Assembly: GCA_951802425.1 (NCBI GenBank)
Contig: OX637803.1
Span: 372,001 to 436,000 of the forward strand
Direction of reading: 5' to 3'
Source: Clavaria fumosa
Lineage: Eukaryota; Basidiomycota; Agaricomycetes; Agaricales; Clavariaceae
DNA: 64,000 nucleotides
Below, piece after piece: positions 23,807 through 35,387 of this stretch (positions are counted from its first letter, which is position 1; each line of letters begins with the position of its first letter). Both the position numbers and the translations under genes were made by a program. The notes under the pieces were generated by a model that worked only from the letters and a program-made list of their open reading frames with translations, had not been told where the DNA came from and ran no database searches.

Positions 23807-25207
23807 ATGCCACCAGCTGACCTCCGTTGGCGAAGACAAAACCAGGCGGATACAGGAGGCGTAAACGACGGTCAACATGACTTTCTCGTCCGAACCTGTT
23901 CTTCAGTCGTTCGCTTCGTGTCCCGCTATACCATAGAAGTACTGAAGGCTGCTATCAAGATGTTGAAAACCCCTTTGGCGTATCTACTCTTCGTCTGGTT
24001 TTTGGCGCACATCGTGTCACGCCTTCACTTTGTCTTCCGTCCAGTCCTGGGGCCCGTGTGCTGGCTCCCAGTGATATCCCGCCTCCCGCTCTGCGTCCCG
24101 TTGCAGCCTGTTCCATCCGATCGTCGTCCCGCACCGACCCCGCCACCGCCAGCGGCCCAGTGGGCCGACTACCCGTCGCTGGTGCGCATGCAGTCGGCAG
24201 CCTTCGAGCAGCTGCTCGACAGGTCCACCGGGGGCTCGACCCTCGCGCTCGAACTCAAGAAGGCGGAGATGGCCACAAGCGACTTGGCCACACTCGTGCG
24301 CGCCAGTGACGAGCTGCGCTACCGTGACGAGCTTTCGAACACTCTCGGACGCTTCATCGCGGATGCGCGCCTTGTGGGCCGGGGTTTGCTGAGGTTCCAC
24401 TCCAAGGTTGCAAGTACGGTTGATGGGTAAAGCCTCTGCTTGTGTTGTTATTATCTGATCTTGTCTTTGACCGTACACTACAGGATCCTTGCCATTAATA
24501 ACTTTGCGCTTCGCGAGATTGAGGAAGCGAAGCGCGACGACAGCCGGAAACAACAAGCTTTCCTCTCTTACTTCCTGCGGCTGTCGTTGCGACTACTCGG
24601 ACTTTCCTCTTTGGGCAACGAGTTCCAGTTGATAGTGAACTGGCTTCCCGTGAAACCGTTGGTGGTGGACATGAGCTTGGGTGGCAATAGTGCCAAGGTG
24701 GCATTGACGGACACGTTCAAGCAGTCATTGGATGTGCTGTCGACTGCGATGGAACGACTGATCGTAGAGGCGGAGACGAACGTGGCGAAGCTGAACCAGC
24801 TTGAGGATGCGTTAGTTGGGATTCATGCGCTGGTGACACGGGAGAATATCTCTCTGACGAGCGCGCGGGAGGAGGTGCTGGCAGAGGTGTGGACGTGGCT
24901 GGGCGGAAACCGGAAACAGCTGGCGTCGTTCAAGAGGCGCGAGACGGTGCTGCGGGACTTGGCGATATACCACCAGCAGGCGCGCACGCATGTGGTGGTA
25001 GCGCTGCAGACGCTGTTGAGTATGAGTGAGGATATGGATGAGCTGAAGAATAGGGTGGCCGCGCCTGAGTTGATCGAGGACCGCATTCCGCTTGAAGTGC
25101 ACGTGGAGAGCATTCAGGCCGGGTTGGAGAGGCTGATGACTGGCAGGTTGAAGGCGAAGGAGAGAGAAGTCGAGGCATTTGAGAGGATATTGTCGACAAA
25201 TGAATGA
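23807..25207 (+). CDS. Unknown membrane protein of a basidiomycete type
   Basis: Exons 23807-24426 and 24484-25207 (57-nt intron, GTAAAG...ACAG) give 447 residues. A hydrophobic segment (TPLAYLLFVWFLAHIVSRLHFVF) near residues 50-73 is followed by a second apolar stretch (PVCWLPVISRLPLC), so the protein probably spans or loops into a membrane. The rest is helical and charged: a Pro-rich link, then LALELKKAEMATSDLATLVR, and a long C-terminal part with RETVLRDLAIYHQQARTHV and ERLMTGRLKAKEREVEAFER that looks coiled-coil. No catalytic motif is visible and I do not recognise the family. The stop at 25,207 is the last host gene before the repeat compartment, with repeat sequence starting about 40 nt later. 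Confidence 0.7.
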
Positions 25208-25246
25208 AGGAGCGTCTGATGAGTCGGTGTGTAGACATAGTTTCTG

Positions 25247-27258
25247 TGATTACTGTGTTTCCAGCATGACATTGCCAATTCCATTTCAGTTCATATTTTG
25301 AGCCAGATATTCAAATTGTTATAACTCACTCAATTCTCTATGTTTGACTTCAGATTTTTTTAATGAGTCCTTGAAGGTCTCCTCTTGGTGCTAGTGGGAT
25401 TCATTGATTCTATTTGATAATTTTCGAAAGTCCAATTTTGAGTGACTTCCATAGTCAAACAGCTCTGGTGACTGAAAATCAGCATAGATTGAGTTGAGAT
25501 GATGCATGCACCTCTACTAGTATTCTGCCTAGGTGCTCCTACAATCTGGGGCTGCTTAGGTGACATCTGAATTTCTGACAGATGTTGCAGTATCATTGTC
25601 TATTACATTAAGCAAATTGTCTGAGATGGAATTTTTAATTTCTGCCTCAATATTTAATTATGAGCACTGGTGGTGAAATATAAATTCATTGAGGTCAAAA
25701 TTTGAAAAAAAAAAAAATCTGCCTTGGACAATCTGTTTAAAATAATTCTTGGATTGTTTTATCTCACTAGGATAAAGCACCAAACTCAATAGAGAGATCA
25801 GAAAGGTGAAAATGATGTGTTCAATATCAAATTGTACACATCATTTTCACCTTTCTGATCTCTCTATTGAGTTTGGTGCTTTATCCTAGTGAGATAAAAC
25901 AATCCAAGAATTATTTTAAACAGATTGTCCAAGGCAGATTTTTTTTTTCTTCAAATTTTGACCTCAATGGATTTATATTACACCACCAGTGCTCATAATT
26001 AAATATTGAGGCAGAAATTAAAAATTCCATCTTGGACTTACTGTACCATTTCAACCACATGTTCATCATGCATCATGTGGACCTCTGAACTGAATGCAAA
26101 CTGCATGACTGTCACACCATATTTTCATAGATGAACTTGGAGGCATGACTAATTTCAATGAGCCTCAAAGTCATTGTTGTACCTACTGTTGTTGTCTTCA
26201 TTTCCTTTCCCAAGCCAGTTCTTGTTTCCTCCAAGTCCATCCTGCCTGTTTGGTGTCCTCCAATTCCTTCTTTTCAATGCTCAAGCTGTTTGTCCTTTGT
26301 TCAGATTTCCTCAAGGTGCTCCTCTGGTGTGGTAATGCTAAAAAACTGGAAAAGCCCTTTTGACTGCTCAATTGAGACAGCACAGTGGACAACCTTTGGC
26401 AGGGTTGGCATTACTGAAGGGCTAGTAGTGCAGACAGCATGTAAGAGTGTTCATTGCAAATTCAAACTCTGCTCCTTGACTGGCTTGAACTTGTTTCAAC
26501 TCTGGTTGCACATCATGTTGAGCACTGAACTCTGAGTGGATGCATGACCACCTGCTTATGTAAGTGTGGTATGAACATGTGGTCAAAATGATACAGTATT
26601 GTGTTTTGCATGTGACCTTGTCAAACACAAAAACACATATCATTGAAACTGCAAAATTAGATCTGCCATATCTCAGTCAATTCTTGACAGATTGTCAGCA
26701 TTAAACAGCTCTGATGGCTGCAATACTCTATAAAATGTGCTATAAAGTTGCATGCACCTCCACAGATATGTGGTCTAAGTGCTTCCAAAATTTCAAAGGT
26801 TTCCATAGGGGCAGGAGCCAAACAACTGTTGTGTGTTGTATGACAAAGAAGGAAGAACTGAAGACAAAGAAGGAGGAACAAAGATGAAGGAGGAACTGAA
26901 GACAAAGAAGGAGGAACCAAAGATGAAGGAGGAACTGAAGATGAAGTAGGAGGTGAAGAATGAGAAGGGGATTTGAAGAAAGCAAAGAAATAGTGCAGAC
27001 TCCAGCAGAACCTCAATCTATGCTGATTTTCAGTCACCAGAGCTGTTTGACTGTGGAAATCACTCAAAATTGGACTTTTGAAAATTATCAAATAGAATCA
27101 ATGAATCCCACTAGCACCAAGAGGACACATTCAAGGACTCATTAAAAAAATCTGAAGTCAAAACATAGAGAATTGAGTGAGTTATAACAATTTGAATATC
27201 TGGCTCAAAATATGAACTGAAATGGAATTGGCAAGGTCATGCTGGAAACACAGTAATT
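25247..27258. repeat. Inverted repeat pair of about 245 bp
   Basis: Positions 25,247-25,495 are the reverse complement of 27,012-27,258 with only a few substitutions and indels. Short direct copies lie immediately beyond: 25,492-25,600 recurs in the same orientation at 27,391-27,497 (core GATGATGCATGCACCTCTAC). The paired arrangement suggests one mobile or foldback repeat copied twice. No coding capacity is visible. Confidence 0.8.
25624..26032. repeat. Near-perfect palindrome, about 197-bp arms
   Basis: Left arm 25,624-25,820 and right arm 25,836-26,032 are reverse complements with a 15-nt loop and very few mismatches, including matched A/T homopolymer runs. A diverged single right-arm copy occurs at 50,937-51,085, so this is a family. 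Either a foldback (MITE-like) element or a head-to-head duplication would produce it. No target duplication is obvious. Confidence 0.85.
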
Positions 27259-28199
27259 GCTCTGACTTTGTCTCCTCTCTCCACTGACAACAAACATCCC
27301 AAATTTGTGTGAATGAATCAGATACAGCATTGTCAAGCATCTCCACATCTAAGCTCCTGGACATGTGATATATCAATAGTGAATACTGTAGAGTTGAGAT
27401 GATGCATGCACCTCTACTAGTATTCCACCTAGGTGCTCCTACAATTTGGGGCTGCTTGTGTGGCATCTGAACTTCTGGCAGCTGTTGTACAAGAATCATG
27501 ACTTACAGTAAATTAAATTTGTGATTATTTTATCTCACTAAAACTGAGCTTCAAAGTGGTTGTGGAAGCTTATAACCTCCTCACAACTTTTGGGTCAGTG
27601 CTGTAGGTGGCAACAACAAGTACAAACAAGCCCAAGTTGGCATGCATTGCTGGTCCCCACATAATGGTTATGAACCAACAATGCCCAGCACCAATATGAC
27701 TGAATGCATCATCAATGCCAGTGCCTCTTCCACCCCCACCAACTGGAAATGTTGTGCTTCCCCCTCCTCCAAATGATCCTCCTACTCTACAGGATGTTGT
27801 CAATACTATACAATATTCTGCAAAAGTAAAGTAAAGATTGATAATGGCAAGTTTCACCCTTTGCAGCATCCTGGTCCTCTTAATACTAAATCCTACAGAA
27901 ACACAAACATTGGGAGCAGCAACTGATGATGATGTAGCTAGAGCAGTTATGTACAAGACAAATGTTGAGGTTGCTAGCAGTGGTGGAGGTGAGTTCATTT
28001 ATCTATCCTGTTAAGTCATTGATACACACAACACAGATGCAGCGCCTCCATGGTTGCCCCTGCCATTACTACTGCCCTTGCACCCATGCAAAGAACTGTT
28101 GCAAAGGTTTGTTATCTTATCTTGCTTTATTTTGCACAGATTAACCTTGCCATAGAGCTACAACCTACAATGCGTAGATAGTGCCTCATGGCCTTGTGA
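26040..28199. other. CpG-depleted repeat DNA without recognisable genes
   Basis: Outside the repeats listed here, no frame in this stretch resembles a known protein. A purine-rich minisatellite of GAAGGAGGAACTGAAGA-like units lies at about 26,848-26,960. CpG is almost absent, unlike the host genes to the left. The frames at 26,158-26,535 and 27,570-27,998 are judged incidental. Confidence 0.5.
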
Positions 28200-28204
28200 A
28201 ATTG

Positions 28205-28509
28205 TGTCAGGATCACTTACATAAGCAGGTTGGAAAGGCCAAGAAAGGATTGCAAAAGAGTTGCGGGAAGTTTGCAGACGAGTCACGTGACCCGAACAGG
28301 TGGTGGATTACATAATGAGAAAATCACATGACCCGGGCCTGGACGCATCACGTGACGCACGGGGTCCGAGCGTGGGAACGCCGGCAACTCCCGAAGCGTT
28401 CGCTATATATACCACGTCCTTTTCTTACTTGTACCCTTTTCCCCTTATGTTAGTATCGTCATCATCGACCTTACGTTAAGTTGTGTGAACCGTGAGACTA
28501 AGTCTGACA
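28205..28509 (+). repeat. Gypsy-1 5' LTR
   Basis: It starts TGTCAGGATC and ends AGTCTGACA. A TATATATA box lies at 28,404-28,411. The likely transcript start (R) is ATGTTAGTAT at 28,447-28,456, about 36-40 nt downstream of the TATA box. CACGTGAC-type motifs recur inside the U3 part. Confidence 0.9.
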
Positions 28510-28511
28510 CA

Positions 28512-28521
28512 ATACTAACAT
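28512..28521 (+). promoter_or_regulatory. Gypsy-1 primer-binding site, self-priming type
   Basis: Two nt after the LTR, ATACTAACAT is the exact reverse complement of ATGTTAGTAT at 28,447-28,456, the presumed 5' end of the RNA. No tRNA 3' end match is evident. Tf1/sushi-type retrotransposons prime reverse transcription this way, with the RNA 5' end folded onto the primer site. Confidence 0.65.
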
Positions 28522-29162
28522 CAACCCCTGTCCGCCCTAGCCCCGTGTCCTAACCCGGCTAGCCTGGACCCCTATCTCAAACTGTCACACTCTGTGACAG
28601 CTTATCCCCCTCATCCTCTTTCTCTTTACCCTGCCCACGGTGTGCAACAGAACTGTGTGAGATTTTTACTGTGTGTAGATACACGTGACCAGACCTGGAG
28701 GAAGTCTACTGTGACCCTCCCCAAGAGACACTGAGTGCCAAAGGCCCGGAACTTTGCTTTACAGCTACGTACCAGTGAATCGTGTAGTGTACAGGGCACA
28801 GAAAGGCCCTATACATAGTTTTTCTGTAGTTTCCTGGTCCAGTGGACAGGGCCCTTGCTCTGTGACCATTGTCAGAAGGGCACACGGGCAACTCACTAGG
28901 AGTTGTGGAGTGACCACCTGGGACACCATTCGGGCCCCACGCTAGCAACAAGTTTTATAGAATAAGAGTTCTATAAGTACCTAGATACATAGAGAGCAGC
29001 CTGAGAGGACAGGACTGCTAAGAGATCGAAGAAATCCTGAGTGCCCGAGGCCCGGAATTTTATTTACAGTGTCTGCGTCCGAGACCGGGTCGAGCCCAGC
29101 TCCCCCCTGATTCCCCCATTACTGATGTCCCCAAAACCCTATCACCACCACCAGGGTCTGTG

Positions 29163-30050
29163 ATGGCTGACCACGTCGCCCTGCCTGCAGCCCAACCAAT
29201 GAGGCTTGACTTATCTGTTGCCCCCTTCGATGGGCAGAAAAAGAATTTCTGCACATTCCTCCGTTTGCTTCGCCTCCAGTTTATGGCAAATCCGGTTATC
29301 TATGCCACGGACCCAGCAAAGGTCCTCTACACCCTCAGCAAGATCACTGGGGATGGGTTTGCTGCTGAGTGGGCAAATATGAAGGGAGAAGAGATCCTGG
29401 GAAATGATGAGGCTGGATCCTGGGTAGACTTCGTGGAGGAGATGAAATGGGCATTTGATGACCTGAATGACTGTGTGACTGCCCTCGCAGACATTGCGAG
29501 GCTGAAACAGGCCTCTGCGACAGCCCCAGAGTTCTTTGCAAAGTTCGAGACACTGTTCCGCCAAGCAGGAATGGCTGAGGCAGCTGATTCGGATATCTTG
29601 GTTCACTGGCTAGAGTTGAACCTGAGTAGGAGATTGGTGGGGAAGATCTATAGCGTCTCACCGATGCCCGAGACCTATGTGGAGTGGAAGGCACTAGCAG
29701 AAAAACTTGATGCCCAGCAGCGCTGCCTTGATGGAGTCATCGCGCGGCAGAATTCCGTCCGCCCAGCTCTGCCCATAGCCAGCCGACCCCTCCCCCAACC
29801 AACCTGCTTCACCACAGCCCCTCACCCCTTCCTGGCCCAGCCACAGGCCCGCACCCCTGCCCCTCCCGTCATGCCACGTCCTGCCGGTGTTGGTGATGCC
29901 ATGTTGGTCAATCGTGCATGTGCCCCTGGAGTAGGACGCGCCTGTTTCCGATGTGGCCAAGCTGGCCACATGGTGAGAGACTGCCTCCTCCCAGACACAC
30001 GCCCACAGATCCCAAGGCCACAGGTCCGTGCCGTGGAAAGCCAGGCATGA
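29163..30050 (+). CDS. gag: Gypsy-1 gag polyprotein
   Basis: An intact 295-residue frame follows a leader of about 650 nt. The retrotransposon gag domain (FAAEWANMK, PEFFAKFETLFRQAG, LVHWLELNLSRRLV) is followed by a Pro-rich linker. One CCHC zinc knuckle, CFRCGQAGHMVRDC, lies near the C-terminus. It forms the virus-like particle and binds RNA. The ATG at 29,163 follows an in-frame GTG. The pol region opens in a different frame about 100 nt downstream, so expression of pol would need frameshifting or reinitiation. Confidence 0.9.
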   Translation: MADHVALPAAQPMRLDLSVAPFDGQKKNFCTFLRLLRLQFMANPVIYATDPAKVLYTLSKITGDGFAAEWANMKGEEILGNDEAGSWVDFVEEMKWAFDDLNDCVTALADIARLKQASATAPEFFAKFETLFRQAGMAEAADSDILVHWLELNLSRRLVGKIYSVSPMPETYVEWKALAEKLDAQQRCLDGVIARQNSVRPALPIASRPLPQPTCFTTAPHPFLAQPQARTPAPPVMPRPAGVGDAMLVNRACAPGVGRACFRCGQAGHMVRDCLLPDTRPQIPRPQVRAVESQA

Positions 30051-30160
30051 AGTGCCGAGGACTACAAGAATCAGATTGCTTTGCTCTTAGACCGTGTGGC
30101 ATTGTTGGAGAGAGAGAAGAGGGCTCCTACTGAGGAGCTGGATTTTGGAGATGAGGCCCA

Positions 30161-33100
30161 GTGAGTCCGAACTGGCATCTCAAGAGTAGTCACCCCAGCC
30201 CCCCTTCTGTCCCTGTGTCCACAGTGAGTATACCCAAATATACAATCTTGCAGCGGAGACATACCCGAATTGAGGCTGAGGAGAAGGACAAAGTGCAAAC
30301 AGAAACCGCTAAGAGTGAAATACCGAAAAGAGAAAAGGGGACTAGCAGCAAAGTGGAGCTGACAAAGTACCTTACAGAGGTGCTGAAGGACACCCTATTG
30401 CGTATGCCCCGAGAGCTCTCCATCCAGGTGCACCTGGAGGCTCTCAGCACTGGCAAAGGGGCAACTACGAAAGCCCTTGTCGACTCAGGCTGCACCAACT
30501 GCTTTATGGACTTGGAGTGGGCAAAAAAAGTGGGATTGGAACCATCTCCCTTGCTGAATCCAATCACCATGTATAATGTGGATGGAACACAGAACAGAGA
30601 TGGTAAGATCCAGTATGGGATGGAGCTGCTTGTGACGGTTGGCAACCACCAGGAGCAGATCCACTTCCTGCTAGGGAAGACCCAGTCCCACATGGCAATC
30701 CTTGGGCATGATTGGCTAAAGCGTCATAATCCAGAGATTGACTGGGTGAAAGCTGAAGTAAGGCTCACCCGCTGCCCCAACACCTGTGCCTCCTCCCCAC
30801 ACAGCCACCGGTCCCCTGTTCGACCCTCAGTTCCACCGAAAGCGAGTACCCTGGCCTCGGCCAGTATCCCAGACACCCGTTTTCCCAACACTGGCCCTAC
30901 CCCTGATTGGCCCAGCCGCTACCCTTTGGTTTTTAGTGAAGCAAAGTGGGATGAGCTCCCCCGCTCCCGCCCTGACTTTGATATCAAAATCGAGTTTAAA
31001 ACAGACCCTGGACACCTCTCCTCTAAGCTATACTCTCTAACACGAGAAGAGATGGTGGAAATGAATCACTGGGTGGATGAGCAGCTAGCTTCTGACGAAT
31101 CCGACCTTTGAAGTCCCTGTACGCGAGCCCCTTCTTCTTCAAACGTGAGAAGGACAAGCTGCGGCCGATTATCGATTACTCTAGGCTGAACTCGTATCTA
31201 ATCAAAGACAAGTACCCCCTCCTCCTCATACGAGACACCGTGGATGTGTTAAAGGGGGCGACCATCTATTCCAAGATTGATGCGAAGGGAGGTTTCCCAT
31301 CGATGCAGGTCTGGCCAGAACATCAGCACCGCTGTGCTTTCCTAATGCCTCGTGGACTCTTCGAACCAGCAGTTATGTGGTTTGGGCTGCAGAATGTGCC
31401 TGCAACCTTCCAGTGCTTCATGAACCATGTGTTGAGGGAAGAGATTGCAGGGGGCATGTCTGAGCCTATGTCAATGATGTTATAGTGTTCGCAGAGGATT
31501 TGGCTACACATCGGTATTGGATGGATCGGGTCTTGAAGAAGTTTGGGGAGAATGGCCTGAGTCTCAGACTCAGCAAGTGCAAGTTCGAGAAGAGTGAGGT
31601 TTTCTTCCTGGGGATGAAGATCTCCCACAACTGTCTAGAGCATGACCCAGCTAAAGGCGCGGCGATCCGTAACTGGCCCAGACCAAAGAATGTGAAAGAG
31701 GTACAAAGATTCAACAGGATGCTGAACTACCTCCGCCGGCACATCCCGAACCTCTCTGCCCAGGCAAAACCACTCTTCCGGCTGACAGGGAAAGTCCCGT
31801 GGAGATGGGAGGAGGAGGAGGAAGCAGCCTTCCAAGATCTCCGCCTGGCACTAGTATCAGCCCCGGTCTTGGCTCTACCACAAGACAAAGGGAGATGGAA
31901 GGTAGAAACAGATGTGAGCAACTTGGCGACTGGAGGAGTTCTCTCGCAGCAGCAGGTGGATGGGACTTGGAGAGTTGTAGACTACATCTCCAAAGCCCTC
32001 ACTGCAGCTGAGAAGAATTATGATGTGTATGACAAGGAGTTCCTGGCTGTAATCCGGGCACTACGCGAGTGGCGGGCTTACCTGATTGGGGTGGAAGAGA
32101 CTATCGAAATCTGGATGGACCATGCTAACCTCCAGTACTTCCGGAAGCCCCAGAAGTTGAAACCGAGGCAGGTCCGTTGGGTTGGAGAGCTCCAGTGCTT
32201 TGACTTCGAGATCAAGTACCGTACTGGGAAGTCAAACACGAAAGCTGATGCACTCTCACAGAGGCCAGATTATGGAGAGATGGTGGAGGAGGATGCACCA
32301 GTACAGGTCTTCCCAGAGGCTGAGACCCGGACATCGTTCACATCGGAGATGGAGACGCTACTCCAGAAAAACAGCGCAGTATATGTGCAGAAGCCGGAGG
32401 AGCTTGATGATGAGTGGATGAGAGATCAGATGGGACTCTGGCGGAAGGCAGAAATCACTTGGGTGCCCCCAGAAGCATGTGAGGCAGTGCTCACCTTTGA
32501 GCATGACCTCCCCATCGCAGGGCACCCTGGTCCACAGAAACTGAGGGCAGCTCTGCTGAGGTCCTACTGGTGGGTGGGCATGGTGAAGGATTCCAATTGG
32601 TATGCAGGTGGATGCAAGACATGCCAACGAATCAAGCCTGATCGTACCAGGCGTGCTGCTCTGCTCCATCCGCACCCTGTCCCTGAGAGCCCCTGGGCAG
32701 TCATCTCTTGGGACATTGTTGGGCCTTTCCCCCTCTCACGTGGTCACAATGCGATCCTTGTCATTGTCGACAAGTTTACAAAACGAACTCTCATCGAAGC
32801 TATTGGCCTTGACCTCACGGGACTTGGTGCTGCTCGGATCCTTCGAGACTGGGTCTTCTGCGACCATGGAGTCCTGCAGAAAGTTGTGAGTGACCAGGGG
32901 ACCCAATTCATGTCCAGATTCATGAGGGAGTTCTATGGGATGATTGGAGTTAAGGCGAACCCGAGCACTGCCTTCCACCCACAAACAGATGGACAGACAG
33001 AGTGGGTCAATCAGGAGGTTGAAGTGTATCTCCGGGCCTATGTTGACCATCTGCAGGATGATTGGGCAGAGTGGCTATCCACAGCCAAATTCGTGCTCAA

Positions 33101-33782
33101 TAACCGTGAGCACTCGGCCACCGGATTCACACCTTTCTATCTGGAGTATGGCCGGCACCCTTGGAATGGTGGTATTCGGCTGCCCTCTGAAGTGAACCCT
33201 GCAGCAGACGAGTGGATGGCCAAGCTCACGGAATCCTGAAGAGCAGCCAGGGATGCAATGGGGAAGGCGGCAGATGCGATGAAGGCTAGCTATGATAAAG
33301 GAAAGCGCCCGAGTTGTGAATACTCAAAGGGGGACTTAGTCTGGCTGGATACCCGGAACCTGAAAATGGATCGACCATCCAAGAAGCTTGACAACAAGCG
33401 GGCTGGACCCTTCACTATCGAAGAGAAGGTTGGACCAGCAGCATACCGACTCAAGCTCCCCCGAGCATGGCGCATTCACCAGGTTTTCAATGAGTTGCTA
33501 CTCACCCCGTATATTGCCCCCTCTTTCCCTTCCCAGAACTTGCCTCCACCCCCACCCCCCACGATTGACGACGACCACTTGGAGTATGAGGTGGAGAAAA
33601 TTCTTGATGTCAAGAAGGTTGGACAGGGAGTGAAGTATTTGGTGAAGTGGTTAGGATACCCTGCAGAGGAGAACACCTGGGAACCTCGTCGCAACCTCAC
33701 TAATGTTGCACTGTTGCTCCGGGACTTCTTCCAGCAATACCCTGACAAGGCGAAGTTGGCAGGTCAAGACGCCCAGCCTTAA
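30161..33782 (+). pseudogene. pol: Gypsy-1 pol (protease, RT, RNase H, integrase, chromodomain), inactivated
   Basis: Domains in order are retropepsin (ALVDSGCTNCF near 30,475), RT from about 31,000, RNase H (KVETDVSNLATGG, IWMDHANLQYF), integrase with HHCC finger and DDE motifs (SWDIVGPFP, VVSDQGTQF, TDGQTEWVNQE), and a C-terminal chromodomain (KYLVKWLGYPAEENTWEP). Breaks are a 1-nt deletion near 31,093-31,095; TGA at 31,461-31,463 where gypsy-2 has Arg; the RT motif YVDD reading YVND (AAT at 31,473-31,475); and TGA at 33,237-33,239 where gypsy-2 has CGA. The point changes fit C-to-T or G-to-A transitions. Integrase and chromodomain remain readable. Chromodomains steer such elements into heterochromatin. 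Confidence 0.9.
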
Positions 33783-33793
33783 GAGGGGGGTGA

Positions 33794-34098
33794 TGTCAGG
33801 ATCGCTTACATAAGCAGGTTGGAAAGGCCAAGAAAGGATCGCAAAAGAGTTGCGGGAAGTTTGCAGACGAGTCACGTGACCCGAACGGGTGGTGGATTAC
33901 ATAATGGGAAAATCACATGACCCGGGCCTGGACGCATCACGTGACGCACGGGGTCCAAGCGTGGGAACGCCGGCAACTCCCGAAGCGTTCGCTATATATA
34001 CCATGTCCTTTTCTTACTTGTACCCTTTTCCCCTTATGTTAGTATCGTCATCATCGACCTTATGTTAAGTTGTGTGAACTGTGAGACTAAGTCTGACA
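33794..34098 (+). repeat. Gypsy-1 3' LTR
   Basis: It is the same 305-bp length as the 5' LTR, with about eight transition differences (for example CCGAG to CCAAG and TTACG to TTATG). It is followed directly by the target duplication AATTG. Confidence 0.92.
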
Positions 34099-34433
34099 AA
34101 TTGTGCCTTTTATGGATGGTAAGATTCCCACTGAAGGTCTTAAGACAATACATTCTGCTTTTTTCTTACAATTTATTTCACAATGGCATTACTTGCCCCC
34201 TTTGGTCAATCTTCAAGCAATTCAGGCATTATCAAGAGTGGAAGCCACAGCCTACATGAATGATTATGGTCTAGCTGCTGTTTGCAGTGTTGCAGAGCAA
34301 AGATGAGCAATTGGGCAGGAAATTGGATGTACATCACAGGTTTGAAATATGTCAGGATGTGTGAACAAGCAGTACAGCAGGTTGGACCATGTAAATTGCT
34401 TAATACAACTGTTGGGCAATGAGCACCACAAAA

Positions 34434-34692
34434 ACTCTTCAAAGCTTCAAATTGTGCCATGCAGTCATCCAAAGTCTGGGGCTGCCACAATGCACTAGAC
34501 ACCACACCACACTCAGGCATGAATACACAGTAGTGCATGTCAGTGGTACTGCCCAACAAGGTCATGAGTGAGCCATGCAACATGCATGAGAAGGCATATG
34601 CAGATGCAAGGATCACCTCATGCACTTCCTTGTCTTTTGGGCATGGTTTCTCCAGTAATAGTGAGAGGTGATGGTAGAGCAATGGGATGTGC
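34434..34692. pseudogene. Chimeric fragment resembling the host gene at 21.8-23.4 kb
   Basis: Positions 34,512-34,692 match exon 4 of the polyQ gene (about 22,060-22,240, same strand of the window) nearly base for base, but almost every CpG has become TpG or CpA. Positions 34,434-34,515 similarly match 23,305-23,400 from that gene's upstream region. The two source segments are over 1 kb apart in the intact locus, in the opposite order, and here are fused. On the minus strand the frame still resembles the source protein (ILASAYAFSCMLHGSL). It is a dead copy. Confidence 0.75.
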
Positions 34693-35073
34693 ATCAGGAA
34701 AAAAAAGCTCAAACAATATAGTACCATGTAGTCATGGTAGCAGCAGTAGCCCAGTAGCTAGTAAAGAGTTATTTAGGCCCAGTAGATCCCATATATTGCT
34801 CTTTAGTAATTATAGATCCCATATATTGCTCTGTAGCAGTGGTAGTTCCCATATTGCTCTGTAACACTGAGTAGATCCCATACAATGCACCAGAGTATAC
34901 AAAGGACATATGATGTGTTTCAATAGTATCTGGTAGTTTACTTGTCTTGAATGGTAGCCAGGGTTGATACATGGTAGTGCTATGTGCCACTTCCTGCTGC
35001 CACCACTGTTCCCTCCTTCCTCTGCATACCAGTCACTACAAAATCAATGGCCCAGGTCCCCACTGTCAGCCTG

Positions 35074-35363
35074 TATCAGACTGGGTCTCACACAACTTAG
35101 GGGTAAGGTCATGATGACAATACTAAGATAAGGGGAAAAGAGTACAAAAAAGGAAATGACGAAGTACTTATAGCAAAAGCTTCGGCACTTGCTGGCGTTC
35201 CCACGCTCGGACCCTCGGATCACGTGACACGCCAAGGCGCAGGTCAGGTGACTTTGGTGATTACATAATCCGACCCAGCCACAGGTCATGTGACCTTCCA
35301 ACAACCTTCTCTAGTTTCTCCACAACTCCTCTTCTTGGATGGCTTAGGTAAGTGATCCTAACA
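35074..35363 (-). repeat. Solo LTR of the gypsy-2 family
   Basis: The 290 bp read on the minus strand start TGTTAGGATC and end AGTCTGATA, and match gypsy-2 LTRs along their length, including ATCTTAGTATT. Flanks GCCTG (35,069-35,073) and GTCTG (35,364-35,368) look like a 5-bp target duplication with one C-to-T change. It was left by LTR-LTR recombination. Confidence 0.85.
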
Positions 35364-35387
35364 GTCTGTGACTGCAGTAGGAGGCCT

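Larger units (their letters stand above)
28205..34098 (+). mobile_element. Gypsy-1: chromodomain Ty3/gypsy LTR retrotransposon, mutated
   Basis: The element is full length at 5,894 bp, with 305-bp LTRs at both ends and a 5-bp target duplication AATTG (28,200-28,204 and 34,099-34,103). The order is LTR, self-complementary primer site, about 650-nt leader, gag, protease-RT-RNase H-integrase-chromodomain, polypurine tract (AAGAGGGGGG at 33,781-33,790), LTR. The two LTRs differ at about eight positions, all transitions, so insertion is fairly recent. The element is not autonomous now: pol has a frameshift, two nonsense codons and a lost RT catalytic Asp (see the pol entry). The closest relative here is gypsy-2. 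Confidence 0.93.
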
